NCBI GenBank assembly: GCA_946182825.1
Contig: CAMGZH010000005.1
Coordinates: forward strand, 38,023-102,022
DNA: 64,000 bases
DNA from: an uncultured Lachnospiraceae bacterium
GTDB taxonomy: Bacteria > Bacillota > Clostridia > Lachnospirales > Lachnospiraceae
Direction of reading: 5' to 3'
Below the pieces are notes generated by a model. That model saw nothing but the letters and a program-made list of their open reading frames with translations. It made no database searches and was not told where the DNA came from. The translations under genes and the position numbers were made by a program. Of the stretch, positions 37,502 to 47,328 are shown piece after piece; position 1 is the stretch's first letter, and each line of letters begins with the position of its first letter.

Positions 37502-39292
37502 TTATGCATTTATGATCTTCATTTTTTTGATCTTATCTATTTGTGCCCGTTCTTCAATCACCATGGTAATCAGACGTGAATCCGTCTCCTCCATGGCAGA
37601 ACGTTTTTTATCGTAGCCATTCTGAACAACTCTCGTCAACGTCTCGATCAGTGCCCGGTTCTTCTCCGCCTCCGGCGTCTCATGAAGTACCCTGACATCT
37701 TCGTAGAAAATATGGGTCACCATATCCTGATCTTCACTGTTTTCGAACCGGTCCGCAATGGCTGCCGGGTTCGGTACGCCCACTTCCTCCATCTGCCGAT
37801 AGAGCATGGTGGCCACCTCCCGTAAAAGCCCCTCATCGAAGGCTTCCGGTTCGATCAGTTCCCTGACCTGTGTAAAAAGGTCCGGCCGGTCCACCAGCCA
37901 GGAAAGCAGAAGCATCTGGCTCTTTGTGATTCCGCTGTCCTTTTTATGACCCCTTCCACTATCCGGCTCCACAATGGGCCTTCGGGATGTCAATCCGGTG
38001 TTCTGCTGTGCCAGGGAGATGATATAACGCTTCATGGTCTCCACCGGGATCTGGAACTTCTTACAGATGGCATCGGCGTAATTGTTCCGCTCCATCTCAT
38101 CGGAAAATTCCATCAACATGCCGGCCAGCTTCTGTTGAAAAGCGGTCTTGGCCGCCGGATCGTTGAGATCGTAATCCTTCTCCAGCTGATGCGCCCGGAA
38201 GTAAAAGAAGTTCTCCGCCTCCTCAAGGCGCTTTTCGTAAGCATCCACTCCCAGTCCCTTGATAAATTCATCCGGATCCTTATAGGGATCCATGTGAACC
38301 ACCAGAGGCGTAAGACCTGCACTCCGCAAGATCGGTATCGCCCGCAATGCCGCGTTCACACCGGCCTTATCACTGTCATAAGACAGATATACCTTATCGG
38401 TAAACCGGGCAATCATACCGGCATGACCGCTGGTCAGCGCCGTTCCAAGGGATGCCACGGCATTGTCAAACCCTGCCTGATGCAGAGCGATCACATCCAT
38501 GTAACCCTCGCACAGGATCATCCCCTCCCTGCGGCTTCTTCTGGCCAGATGCAATCCGTACAACGTGTGACTCTTGTGGAAGACCGGAGTCTCCGGCGAA
38601 TTCAGGTACTTGGGCTCCCCATCTCCAAGGACACGTCCTCCGAAGGCGATCACCTTGGAGTATTGATCCATAATGGGGAACATGGCCCGGTTCCAGAATT
38701 TATCATGGCCGCCCCGGACTTCATCTATGGTCACAAGTCCCGATTGCTTCAACACTTCATCGGTATAGCCCTTCTTCCTCAGATATCGGTACAGATCGTC
38801 GCTGTACTGATCCGAGTAACCCAGGCCGAACTTCTGCATCGTCTCTTTGGACAGAGCACGGTTCTTAAAATACTCCAGTGCGTGACTGCCATGATCGGAA
38901 TGCAGCAACCGGTAAAAATAGGTAGCCGCTTCTTTGTTGATCTCCATCAACTGCCCCCGGAGGGATGCCACCGCTTTCTGTTCCTTTGTCATTTCGACTT
39001 CCGGAAGCTTGATTCCGCTTCTGGCTGCCAGGAATTGAACGGCCTCGATAAATTCCATATGTTCATGGTCCATAATGAACTTGAACACATTTCCTCCCCG
39101 GTGACAGCCGAAACAGTAATACATCTGCTTTCTTCTGGATACAGAAAAGGATCCGGTCTTTTCACTATGAAAAGGACACAGACCGAAATAGTCCGCTCCC
39201 TTTTTTTCAAGTTTTACATACTGTGAGATCACATCCACGATATCATTGGCTGCGCGGACGGAATCGATCACTTCTTCCGAATACCTCCTCAA
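37502..39292 (-). CDS. dnaG: DNA primase
   Basis: N-terminal zinc finger CPFH...[33 protein letters not shown]. Confidence 0.96.
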   Translation of the reverse strand: MRRYSEEVIDSVRAANDIVDVISQYVKLEKKGADYFGLCPFHSEKTGSFSVSRRKQMYYCFGCHRGGNVFKFIMDHEHMEFIEAVQFLAARSGIKLPEVEMTKEQKAVASLRGQLMEINKEAATYFYRLLHSDHGSHALEYFKNRALSKETMQKFGLGYSDQYSDDLYRYLRKKGYTDEVLKQSGLVTIDEVRGGHDKFWNRAMFPIMDQYSKVIAFGGRVLGDGEPKYLNSPETPVFHKSHTLYGLHLARRSRREGMILCEGYMDVIALHQAGFDNAVASLGTALTSGHAGMIARFTDKVYLSYDSDKAGVNAALRAIPILRSAGLTPLVVHMDPYKDPDEFIKGLGVDAYEKRLEEAENFFYFRAHQLEKDYDLNDPAAKTAFQQKLAGMLMEFSDEMERNNYADAICKKFQIPVETMKRYIISLAQQNTGLTSRRPIVEPDSGRGHKKDSGITKSQMLLLSWLVDRPDLFTQVRELIEPEAFDEGLLREVATMLYRQMEEVGVPNPAAIADRFENSEDQDMVTHIFYEDVRVLHETPEAEKNRALIETLTRVVQNGYDKKRSAMEETDSRLITMVIEERAQIDKIKKMKIINA

Positions 39293-40305
39293 AATCCATC
39301 CACCTCCCAGGCCTGCGGAACAAAGTACTCTCTAAATTTCGTTGTACAGTAGCCATCGGACATTCCCGCAATATAGTCACAGATGATCCGGTCCTTGGGA
39401 TCGCTGCCCGCCTCGATCTGAGAATAGAAATTCTCCGGCAGCGCCTTAGGATGATCGTTGTAATACTCATAGAGCATTCGGATCATTCGCTTGGCCTTGA
39501 CCTCTTCTCCCTTCGCTTCCGGATTACGATAAACATTCTTAAAAAGAAACTGACGGAGCTCCAACACCGCCTGCCCTGTCTCCTCCGACATTCTGATCTG
39601 CGGGGTATCAAGGCTTGTCATGATCACATCATGGATCATATGGTTCAGGCGCTGCTTCGCGTCATATCCCAGGGTCTTACGGATCTCAAGAGGAATATCC
39701 TCCTCCACCATGATCCGCCCCCGGATAGCATCATCCACATCGGCATATACATAGGCGATCTTATCGCAAAGCCTTACGATCTTGCCCTCCGGTGTATTGG
39801 GATGCCCCTCGGTCTGATGGTTACGGATCCCGTCAATGACCTCCCAGGTCAGGTTCAATCCCTCTCCGTCCTTCTCCAGCTTCTCCACGATACGAACGGA
39901 CTGCTCGCTGTGGACAAAGCCGCCCTCACAGCATTGGTTCAGCACATCCTCCCCGGCATGGCCAAAGGGCGTATGTCCAAGATCATGCCCAAGGGCAATG
40001 GCCTCGATCAATCCTTCATTCATGCGAAGCGCCTTCCCGATGGTCCTTGCGTTCTGGGAGACCTCAAGGGTGTGAGACATCCGTGTTCTATAATGATCCC
40101 CCATGGGATATAAAAACACCTGCGTCTTGTTCTTTAACCTGCGAAATGCCTTGCAGTGCAGGATCCTGTCCCGGTCTCTCTGAAAAAGGGGCCGTATGTC
40201 ACACTGGGCTTCTTCCCGTGCCCTGCCCCTGGAATTTACATCCAGTGTCGCATAGGGAGACAGGTTCTTACGTTCCATCTCTTCAATCATTTCACGAATC
40301 AGCAT
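39289..40305 (-). CDS. dgt: Deoxyguanosinetriphosphate triphosphohydrolase-like protein
   Basis: RRLKNKTQVFLYPMGDHYRTRMSHTLEVSQ; GHDLGHTPFGHAGE (HD motif). Confidence 0.93.
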   Translation of the reverse strand: MLIREMIEEMERKNLSPYATLDVNSRGRAREEAQCDIRPLFQRDRDRILHCKAFRRLKNKTQVFLYPMGDHYRTRMSHTLEVSQNARTIGKALRMNEGLIEAIALGHDLGHTPFGHAGEDVLNQCCEGGFVHSEQSVRIVEKLEKDGEGLNLTWEVIDGIRNHQTEGHPNTPEGKIVRLCDKIAYVYADVDDAIRGRIMVEEDIPLEIRKTLGYDAKQRLNHMIHDVIMTSLDTPQIRMSEETGQAVLELRQFLFKNVYRNPEAKGEEVKAKRMIRMLYEYYNDHPKALPENFYSQIEAGSDPKDRIICDYIAGMSDGYCTTKFREYFVPQAWEVDGF

Positions 40306-40395
40306 GACAAATGGCTCCTTTCTATTTTCTCCGTCACCTATATAATTACGTAAAAAAATATAATTTCCTTTTTTTCGAAAAAAATAAAATTAGAT

Positions 40396-40428
40396 AAAAA
40401 AAGCGATCACATTTCTGTGATCGCTTCC
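40396..40428 (-). terminator. Intrinsic terminator after tRNA-Leu(CAG)
   Basis: Minus strand AGCGATCACAGAAATGTGATCGCTTTTTTT. Confidence 0.85.
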
Positions 40429-40431
40429 TGC

Positions 40432-40515
40432 TGCAGGAAAAGGGACTTGAACCCTCACGATATTGCTACCACAGGCACCTGAAGCCTGCGCGTCTGCCAA
40501 TTCCGCCATTCCTGC
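40432..40515 (-). tRNA. tRNA-Leu(CAG)
   Basis: Acceptor GCAGGAA/TTCCTGC, anticodon arm CAGGC-TTCAGGT-GCCTG, long variable arm, GGTTCAAGTCC. Confidence 0.95.
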
Positions 40516-40599
40516 GAACAAATGATATGTTACAGGATTTCCCTTCTTCTGTCAACACTTTTTTTGAAAATAAAAATTGTATGCCCAATTTCAACAATA

Positions 40600-43293
40600 T
40601 CAGGACTTTTTCGCCAGTTCCACCACAAGGTCGTGCCGGTCTCTTTCGCTTAACTGCCCCAGTGTTTCTCTTGCAATGCAAAGTCTTCCGTCGGACACTT
40701 CCACCGTTTCCCCATCCAGAACGGCGGATGCAATGTAATACTCTCCCGCCGGCGCCTGCTGCGGATTATGATAGGTCACAGAAAGCTTTCGGTCTGCAAA
40801 AACAAGACCAAGGGACGCCTCCTGCTTCTCATCGAACTGTGCAAGATCCAACTGAGGGCAAAGGAGAAGATCTCCGTAATCTCCCCGGACACCAAAAGCC
40901 ATGGTCACCATGGTCATAAGGTACCAGGATGCCGCTCCTGTCAGATAGTGGTACACGCCTCTTCCATCCGCATTGAAATACTCAGGAATACCCGGATAGA
41001 TCCGGCTGGTATCAAAGTTCAAGGAAGCCTCGGCCAGGGTGTTCAGTGCCTCATAGCCTTCCTTTGCAAAACCTCTGCTGTAGAGGGCATACGCATACAT
41101 AACGGTCATATGAGAGAAGACCGCTCCGTTTTCCTTTTCGCCGTACGCAAAACCAAACATGCGGCCAAGATCCATTTTCAGTTCCTTAAAATCCGTATTC
41201 AGGCGGTAGCCGCCGATCTGTCTGCGGTACAAATGTCGTTTTGCCGCCTTAACGATCTTTGCTGTATGGGCATCATCCGCCGTTCCGCTCATAATGGTAA
41301 ACACCTGTCCGGTGAGCATCATGCGGGTATTTTCCCCGTCTGCCTTTTCCACAGTTCTACCGCTGTTATCGTAATAACTGTTGTACCAGCCGTTTTCCTC
41401 ATCTTCCTCAATCCACTGGCTGCTGCGGATGGTCTCCATCAGCTCCTTTGCCTTTTCCTCCAAAGCCAGAGAAAGCTCATCCAGTGACACCTCCACCTGC
41501 TCTCCGCTTACCAAATGTTTTACCTGCTCCTGGTATTCTTTCAGTGGATTGTTCTCCAGTGTTCCATGAAGCAGTGTCATCATCTCGGCTGCCACCGGCA
41601 CCCGGGTGATTCCCTCTTTTTCCTTTAAGGCTATAAGCAGGGATGCCATCTCCTTCAGATTACCGGCATAGGCCGCGGTAAAGGCCACGCTCTCACCCCG
41701 CTCGTTCGCCATGTCCAGCGCATCGTTCCAATCTGCTCCCCGCAGGCGCATCATATTATGCTCGCCCCGTTCAAAGTAGCTTGTCAGATGCTCAAGAAGC
41801 ATATGCTCCAGCATACTTCCTCTGTATTCCCCGCCGGTCTTTGTCTTCTGCCAGGTGCCCTGTCCAATCTCCCACGCTTCATCCGTCATGGTGCCTCGTC
41901 CGGCCTGAGCATCCTTAAAATAAGGAGCATTCTCCAGAAGAACCGACAGATCTCCGGTCTGATGAACATAGAACATCACTGTCTTGAAAGGCCATACGCC
42001 GTGATCCATCCAAACTCTGGCAATTCCGTTACGGTCTGCAATAAATTCACCGGGTCTGCTTCCGATGATGGTGGCGTTGCTTCCATCCATACGCACACCG
42101 GCAATGTTGTTGACCAGATTGTTTCTTACCTCTGCCGGATCCATAATCAGAAGAGAAAGGCAGTCCTGCCACAGATCTCTCCAGCCTCTTCCACCTCGAC
42201 CGTAATCATGGTGCGGAAGGAAGGAGCAGCCGTAAATGGAACGAAGGAACGGCTGGAAGCTGACCCACTTAAGGAAGTTATCATAGCCCTCATCTCCTGC
42301 ATGGAAGTCCACATTTGCCTTTGCCTGCCAGTAGTTTTTTGTATTCTCCAGCGCCTTCAGGGCCTTTGCCTTATCGTTGTATCTTGCTTTTTTTCTTGAA
42401 ACCTCATCCGGATCCTGCTCCATTCCCATCCAGATGATATAGGTCAGACGTTCCCCTGCCTTAAGGCTCTTCTTATTGAAACGAAAAGCTCCCACAGCCT
42501 CCCGTCCGTTCACGGCATCTCCCGCCACACGGTAGGTGTCGCGCACCTCCTTACGGTAGACAGCTCCCGGCTTTGTAAAGCTGCCACCCTCTCCAAGATA
42601 CTCCTCCACCGTCGGATAGATCGCAAAGGGCTCCTCTCCGTCGCCGGTGCTTCCGCAGACAAAATATCTTGTATGATTGAGCTGATGACCTCTCTCATCA
42701 AAGGACATGGTTGGAACCACCGTCACGCCGTCTTCTGTGACATAGATCCGGTGAAGCATGGAGGTTACATTTCTGTGATCACGGATATTGTCCGCACTTC
42801 TTCCGTAAACAGGGATGGCTGCAAAAAATTCCAGTTCCCGGTCCACTTCACCTGTGTTGGTGATGGTAACAACGGTAACCTCCACATCATCATCATAAGG
42901 AACAAAGGAAACGACCTCCGACTTTACGCCCAGTTTTTCATTTTCCCGCTCCAGCTTATGCCATAAAAAACCAGCTGTTACAGAGCTCTTCTCCTGATCC
43001 GGTGTAAAACGGGCAGCCTCCGCCTCAGCCGATGCACCGGTGGCAGACCACACCTCGTCTTCGTCCAGCAGGCACCAGAAATTACGGGTGCTACGGTTAT
43101 TATGAAGATTCTCAGAGCTGACAGGCTCTAAAAGGAAGGACTCCTGATCCCTCTTGCTATCACCACCCAGGTTTGGGGTAATGCTGCTCTTCAAACCCTT
43201 CTCGCTCGCCAGGGGGAAATACAGATAACTGTAGTTCTCCGGTTGCTCAAGCTGAAATGTTCCGTTCCGGTCCAGATATGAAAATTTGCTCAT
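40600..43293 (-). CDS. GH94-like glycoside phosphorylase
   Basis: MSKFSYLDRNGTFQLEQPENYSYLYFPLASEKGLKSSITPNLGGD; GGRGWRDLWQDCLSLL; DWNDALDMANERGESV. Confidence 0.82.
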   Translation of the reverse strand: MSKFSYLDRNGTFQLEQPENYSYLYFPLASEKGLKSSITPNLGGDSKRDQESFLLEPVSSENLHNNRSTRNFWCLLDEDEVWSATGASAEAEAARFTPDQEKSSVTAGFLWHKLERENEKLGVKSEVVSFVPYDDDVEVTVVTITNTGEVDRELEFFAAIPVYGRSADNIRDHRNVTSMLHRIYVTEDGVTVVPTMSFDERGHQLNHTRYFVCGSTGDGEEPFAIYPTVEEYLGEGGSFTKPGAVYRKEVRDTYRVAGDAVNGREAVGAFRFNKKSLKAGERLTYIIWMGMEQDPDEVSRKKARYNDKAKALKALENTKNYWQAKANVDFHAGDEGYDNFLKWVSFQPFLRSIYGCSFLPHHDYGRGGRGWRDLWQDCLSLLIMDPAEVRNNLVNNIAGVRMDGSNATIIGSRPGEFIADRNGIARVWMDHGVWPFKTVMFYVHQTGDLSVLLENAPYFKDAQAGRGTMTDEAWEIGQGTWQKTKTGGEYRGSMLEHMLLEHLTSYFERGEHNMMRLRGADWNDALDMANERGESVAFTAAYAGNLKEMASLLIALKEKEGITRVPVAAEMMTLLHGTLENNPLKEYQEQVKHLVSGEQVEVSLDELSLALEEKAKELMETIRSSQWIEEDEENGWYNSYYDNSGRTVEKADGENTRMMLTGQVFTIMSGTADDAHTAKIVKAAKRHLYRRQIGGYRLNTDFKELKMDLGRMFGFAYGEKENGAVFSHMTVMYAYALYSRGFAKEGYEALNTLAEASLNFDTSRIYPGIPEYFNADGRGVYHYLTGAASWYLMTMVTMAFGVRGDYGDLLLCPQLDLAQFDEKQEASLGLVFADRKLSVTYHNPQQAPAGEYYIASAVLDGETVEVSDGRLCIARETLGQLSERDRHDLVVELAKKS

Positions 43294-43424
43294 AAAAAAA
43301 TCCTTCCTGACTTTGTCATCGTCTCCAAGCGAAGCCCCTCCGCTTTTTAAGAAATCATACAAAGTATATGAAAGGATTTCTAGCATATATAAAACAAAAA
43401 TGTCAGATCCATGACCTTGCCATA

Positions 43425-44375
43425 TCAGATAAAACCCTTGATACGAAGGATGTATATCCAGAACGTCAAGGTAACAGAAGACAAAAGTGTCGAAAGCATG
43501 ATGACCGCCGACGACAGATTTCCCTTATGTCCCATATTACGGGCCATAACAAAGCCCGCCATAGTTGACGCGGAGCCCAGCATGATCACAAGCGCCACAA
43601 GCCGGTCTCTTCGATAGCCCAAAGCCACCGCCATAGGTAAGAAGATGGCCGCAAAGCCCACCAGTTTCAGGAAGGTTGCACCAAAGATCGGGAAAAGTTT
43701 TCCCCGGATCGCCTTCAGATCCACCATCGCTCCAAGGGATAACAGACCAAGGGAGGATGCGGTTCCACCGATATAACCAATGGTCTTGTCTGCCATGGTC
43801 GGCATGGGGATCCGAAGCAATGCCCAGACCATTCCGGCAAGAATGCCAAGGATAATAGGGTTTTTGGCGATCCCCACCAGGGAATCCTTCAGCTTTTTCG
43901 ACAGTGTCTCATCCGCTTTTCTCGCCTCCGAGGTCAGTGTCAGGATAATGACCGCCATAATATTGTACAACGGAACGGAACCGATCATCATAAGAGGCCC
44001 CATAGGACTGTTACCATAGATGTTTTCGATATAGACCATCCCCAGAAGGGAACTGCTGCTTCGATAGGCACCCTGAATGAACTCGCCCCGCTCACCCTGG
44101 TCCTTTACCGGAAGGGAGCATAGAAGACCGATGCCGATGGAGATCAAGGTCGCCACCGCACAGAACAGCACATAGGAGGTGTCCCAGGCTTTTGCGATAT
44201 CCACCGTACAAAGCTGGTGAAACAGATTGACCGGCAAAGCAACCTTAAACACAAAACGGTTGAGCTTTGCAGCAAAGTCTTCACTTAAAATTCCATATCT
44301 TCGAAAAACATAACCGATCACCATCACAAAGAAGACCGGCATGGTAGCATTCATAGAAAAAATCAGATCTTTCAC
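43425..44375 (-). CDS. AEC family transporter
   Basis: MNATMPVFFVMVIGYVFRRYGILSEDFAAKLNRFVFKVALPVNLF; likely GTG start at 44375. Confidence 0.9.
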   Translation of the reverse strand: MKDLIFSMNATMPVFFVMVIGYVFRRYGILSEDFAAKLNRFVFKVALPVNLFHQLCTVDIAKAWDTSYVLFCAVATLISIGIGLLCSLPVKDQGERGEFIQGAYRSSSSLLGMVYIENIYGNSPMGPLMMIGSVPLYNIMAVIILTLTSEARKADETLSKKLKDSLVGIAKNPIILGILAGMVWALLRIPMPTMADKTIGYIGGTASSLGLLSLGAMVDLKAIRGKLFPIFGATFLKLVGFAAIFLPMAVALGYRRDRLVALVIMLGSASTMAGFVMARNMGHKGNLSSAVIMLSTLLSSVTLTFWIYILRIKGFI

Positions 44376-44449
44376 AACACATTTCCTTCCCCGGATCACC
44401 ATATACAAAGAAAAGCTCCAGAACTACCGTTCCGAAGCTTTCTACCTCA

Positions 44450-44533
44450 TGCGGAAGATGGGACTTGAACCCACACGACATCGCTGCCACAAGATCCTTA
44501 GTCTTGCTCGTCTGCCAGTTCCGACACTTCCGC
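44450..44533 (-). tRNA. tRNA-Leu(AAG)
   Basis: Acceptor GCGGAAG/CTTCCGC, D-arm TCG-GAACTGGCAGA-CGA, anticodon arm CAAGA-CTAAGGA-TCTTG, long variable arm, GGTTCAAGTCC. Confidence 0.92.
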
Positions 44534-44638
44534 AACTTATACTGTTGTCAGCGCTCTCTCGCGCCGACTCAAGTATAATATCAAAAGTTTTCTAAGTTGT
44601 CAAATCTTTTTTGAAAATTTATTCTTTTCTTTATCGGA

Positions 44639-47308
44639 TCAGATATACTTGCGTTCGAAGTCTTCCATACACAGAGGACGATCGTAGAGATAGCCCTGGA
44701 TCATGTCGATCTTCATGTGATCCAGCGCCTTCTCCTGTCTCGGCTCTTCCACGCCTTCCACCACAACGTTGACATCGATGGTATCCGCCAGATCCGAAAC
44801 CGTCTTGATAAACGCATCCGAGAACTGATCCCGCCCGATATCGTTCACAAAACACTTGTCGATCTTGATCACATCCAGCGGCAGCTCCTTGAGATGATTC
44901 AAAGAGGAATATCCGGTACCGAAATCATCCAGTGCGATCCTGCACCCCAATTCCCGAATCTGTTCCAGCGTTCCCCGGATCCTTGCCAGATCATGGATGG
45001 CCAGACCTTCCGTGATCTCAAGGGTGAGATTCTCCGGTGTGATTCCCGTCAGATCCATTGCATTTTCGATCACCTGCACAACATCCTTTTGAATCAGCTG
45101 AACGATGGACAGATTCACATTGACCTTATACTCCGGATGACCGTAGTCGTTCCAGTAACGGCATCTTCTGCAGGCCTCGATCAGTACATGCTCACCAATG
45201 GGCACAATAAGACCGAGATATTCTGCAAGAGGGATAAACTTATCCGGCATCATAAAGCCAAACTTCGAGGAATTCCAGCGAACCAGAGCCTCCGCTCCAC
45301 AGCAGGGTCTTCCCGGCTTAGAAATATCCACCACCGGCTGATAATAGACCTCAAATTCACTGCAATCCTCAGCCACTGCCTCACGCATTGCCTTTTCAAT
45401 ATCAAGACGAGCCGCCGGAGCATCATTCTGGACGCTGGAATAATACTCCACCTCATTCTTACCCTTCTTCTTTGCAGAATGGAGAGCATAATCCGCTCTC
45501 TGGGTCAGAACATCCATCTTATCTCCGTCCTTCGGGAACTGCACAACACCGATTCCCACCGTACAATAGTAATCATTGTCCTCAAGACGCCACGGCTTGC
45601 CGAAGCGATTCAGAATCGTGCGCACCAGCCCCATCGCCTTGTCTTCACCGGAAAACGGAATCAGAAGGGCGAACTGATCTCCACCGATCCTGTAGCACTG
45701 GGCATCACGGTCAGCAATCCGCAGCAGGGCCTGAGCCGCCATCTTAAGGAATCGGTCAGCAAGGACATGACCGAGTCCGTCATTCAAGGCATTAAAATCG
45801 TCCAGATCGAGGAACAGAAGGGTTCCATCCCCATCTCCGCGAACCGCATCCCGAATATACTTTTCAAAATCGGAATGGAATCTGTGACGGTTATAAAGCC
45901 CTGTCAGGTCATCAAGATCCGCCTGCTCCTGTATCTTTTTCTGGTACTTCTTCAACTGGGTAATATCATACAGGGTAAACATCTGCACCCTGCTGCCATC
46001 CACCCAGTTGATCCGGCAGGTAGAGCAGGAGAACCACTTGCCGGCTCCATCTGCATAAAACTCCCTGGCCTGTCCCGTATACCCGTTCTCTTCCCGGCTG
46101 CCGGGATGGGACACAAACTGCCTCTGGAAAATCTCACGATCCATCACATCCGTCAGCTGCTCCTGAAAGGTTCCGTTGGCGTACAGAGGATCCAGGCTTC
46201 CATCGGCATATACAACAACACCGCAACCGGTGTTCTCAAGGATCTCGTCAATGGCTGCATAGGAAGATGCCAGAGAATTCTTCGTAATACGTTTGGAAAG
46301 GATCGTCTGAATGATCCGTCTGACATCATTCAGAAAACGGATCTCCTCCACCGACCACTTCCGCGGTGCATTCCTCTGAGCCAGACAAAGGTACATCCCC
46401 AGCTCCTCCCGGATATACAACGGCAGGAACACGCCGGCCGTAATATCATAAGAAAGGAAGAAAGAGCGAAACTCCTCCGGCATAATGGAATCCGACGCAA
46501 TGGTATAGCTTTTCCCTGTAAAAAACGGAACAGAAGACTGGGGAAGATCTGCCATACGTGACATCAGAGAGGACACAGCCCCGTCATGATATTCACAGAT
46601 CATATCCACCCCCGGTTCTATTTTCCCGGGACTCACGGGCGAAAGCCGAAGGATAAAGCCGTCACTGACCCGAAGATATCTGGCCGTATTCATCAGGATA
46701 TCCTCAGACACCTTGCGAAAATCATACTCGGACTCCAGCATCTTCAACAGCCCCGTCATCACATCGCTTCTCTGAAGGCTTGCCTTTAAAGAAGCCTCTG
46801 TCTCGCTTTTCGCCGCCAGGTCACTTTCCAGAAGATCGGAACGAACCTTCTGCTGATAATACCCAAGCCCCAGCTGCTCAAGAAAGGCGCAGGCATCATC
46901 AAAGGCAAGAGCGTTGGTCCTTGCGATCTCCTGCGGAATATCATCCGCATCCTCTTCCACCTTCTCATCCACACCGCAAAGAACCATTACATTGCGAAGT
47001 TCTCCACTGTCTTCCCGCAGAGCCACTGCCCGAAGCATCAAAAAGGGCAGACCAGTCCTGCCACTGATCACATTCTCCGCATCATAATCACGAAAGGCGG
47101 ACAAAAGGATCATCACCTGATCCTGCGGAATCTTCTCGAAGAAGTATTCCCTTGCAACCGGATCCGTATAAAATTCCTGCTGCATCTGTCCCTGCCGATC
47201 ATATACCCGGCCATATACATGGTTCATGCGGCAAAATGACTCTAAAATACCGTATAACATGCAATCCTGCTCTGCAGGCCTTTCTTTTGCTGTTGCTATA
47301 TCACTCAT
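44639..47308 (-). CDS. PAS/GAF-like-GGDEF(degenerate)-EAL protein
   Basis: DLTGLYNRHRF, RIGGDQFALL (GGDQF), EAL motifs GAEALVRW, LEITEGLAI, LDDFGTGYSSL, IKIDKCF, VEGVEE. Confidence 0.92.
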   Translation of the reverse strand: MSDIATAKERPAEQDCMLYGILESFCRMNHVYGRVYDRQGQMQQEFYTDPVAREYFFEKIPQDQVMILLSAFRDYDAENVISGRTGLPFLMLRAVALREDSGELRNVMVLCGVDEKVEEDADDIPQEIARTNALAFDDACAFLEQLGLGYYQQKVRSDLLESDLAAKSETEASLKASLQRSDVMTGLLKMLESEYDFRKVSEDILMNTARYLRVSDGFILRLSPVSPGKIEPGVDMICEYHDGAVSSLMSRMADLPQSSVPFFTGKSYTIASDSIMPEEFRSFFLSYDITAGVFLPLYIREELGMYLCLAQRNAPRKWSVEEIRFLNDVRRIIQTILSKRITKNSLASSYAAIDEILENTGCGVVVYADGSLDPLYANGTFQEQLTDVMDREIFQRQFVSHPGSREENGYTGQAREFYADGAGKWFSCSTCRINWVDGSRVQMFTLYDITQLKKYQKKIQEQADLDDLTGLYNRHRFHSDFEKYIRDAVRGDGDGTLLFLDLDDFNALNDGLGHVLADRFLKMAAQALLRIADRDAQCYRIGGDQFALLIPFSGEDKAMGLVRTILNRFGKPWRLEDNDYYCTVGIGVVQFPKDGDKMDVLTQRADYALHSAKKKGKNEVEYYSSVQNDAPAARLDIEKAMREAVAEDCSEFEVYYQPVVDISKPGRPCCGAEALVRWNSSKFGFMMPDKFIPLAEYLGLIVPIGEHVLIEACRRCRYWNDYGHPEYKVNVNLSIVQLIQKDVVQVIENAMDLTGITPENLTLEITEGLAIHDLARIRGTLEQIRELGCRIALDDFGTGYSSLNHLKELPLDVIKIDKCFVNDIGRDQFSDAFIKTVSDLADTIDVNVVVEGVEEPRQEKALDHMKIDMIQGYLYDRPLCMEDFERKYI

Positions 47309-47328
47309 ATTATCGAAACGATCCTTGT

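Noticed and set aside
37946-39226. 426-aa plus-strand ORF antisense to dnaG
   Set aside because: Shadow ORF of DNA primase; no own SD or homology signal.
44281-44535. 84-aa minus-strand ORF MRKCRNWQTSKTKDLVAAMSCG
   Set aside because: Translation of the tRNA-Leu(AAG) gene itself.
44717-46561. 614-aa plus-strand ORF antisense to the GGDEF-EAL gene
   Set aside because: Shadow ORF; GGDEF/EAL reading is unambiguous on the minus strand.
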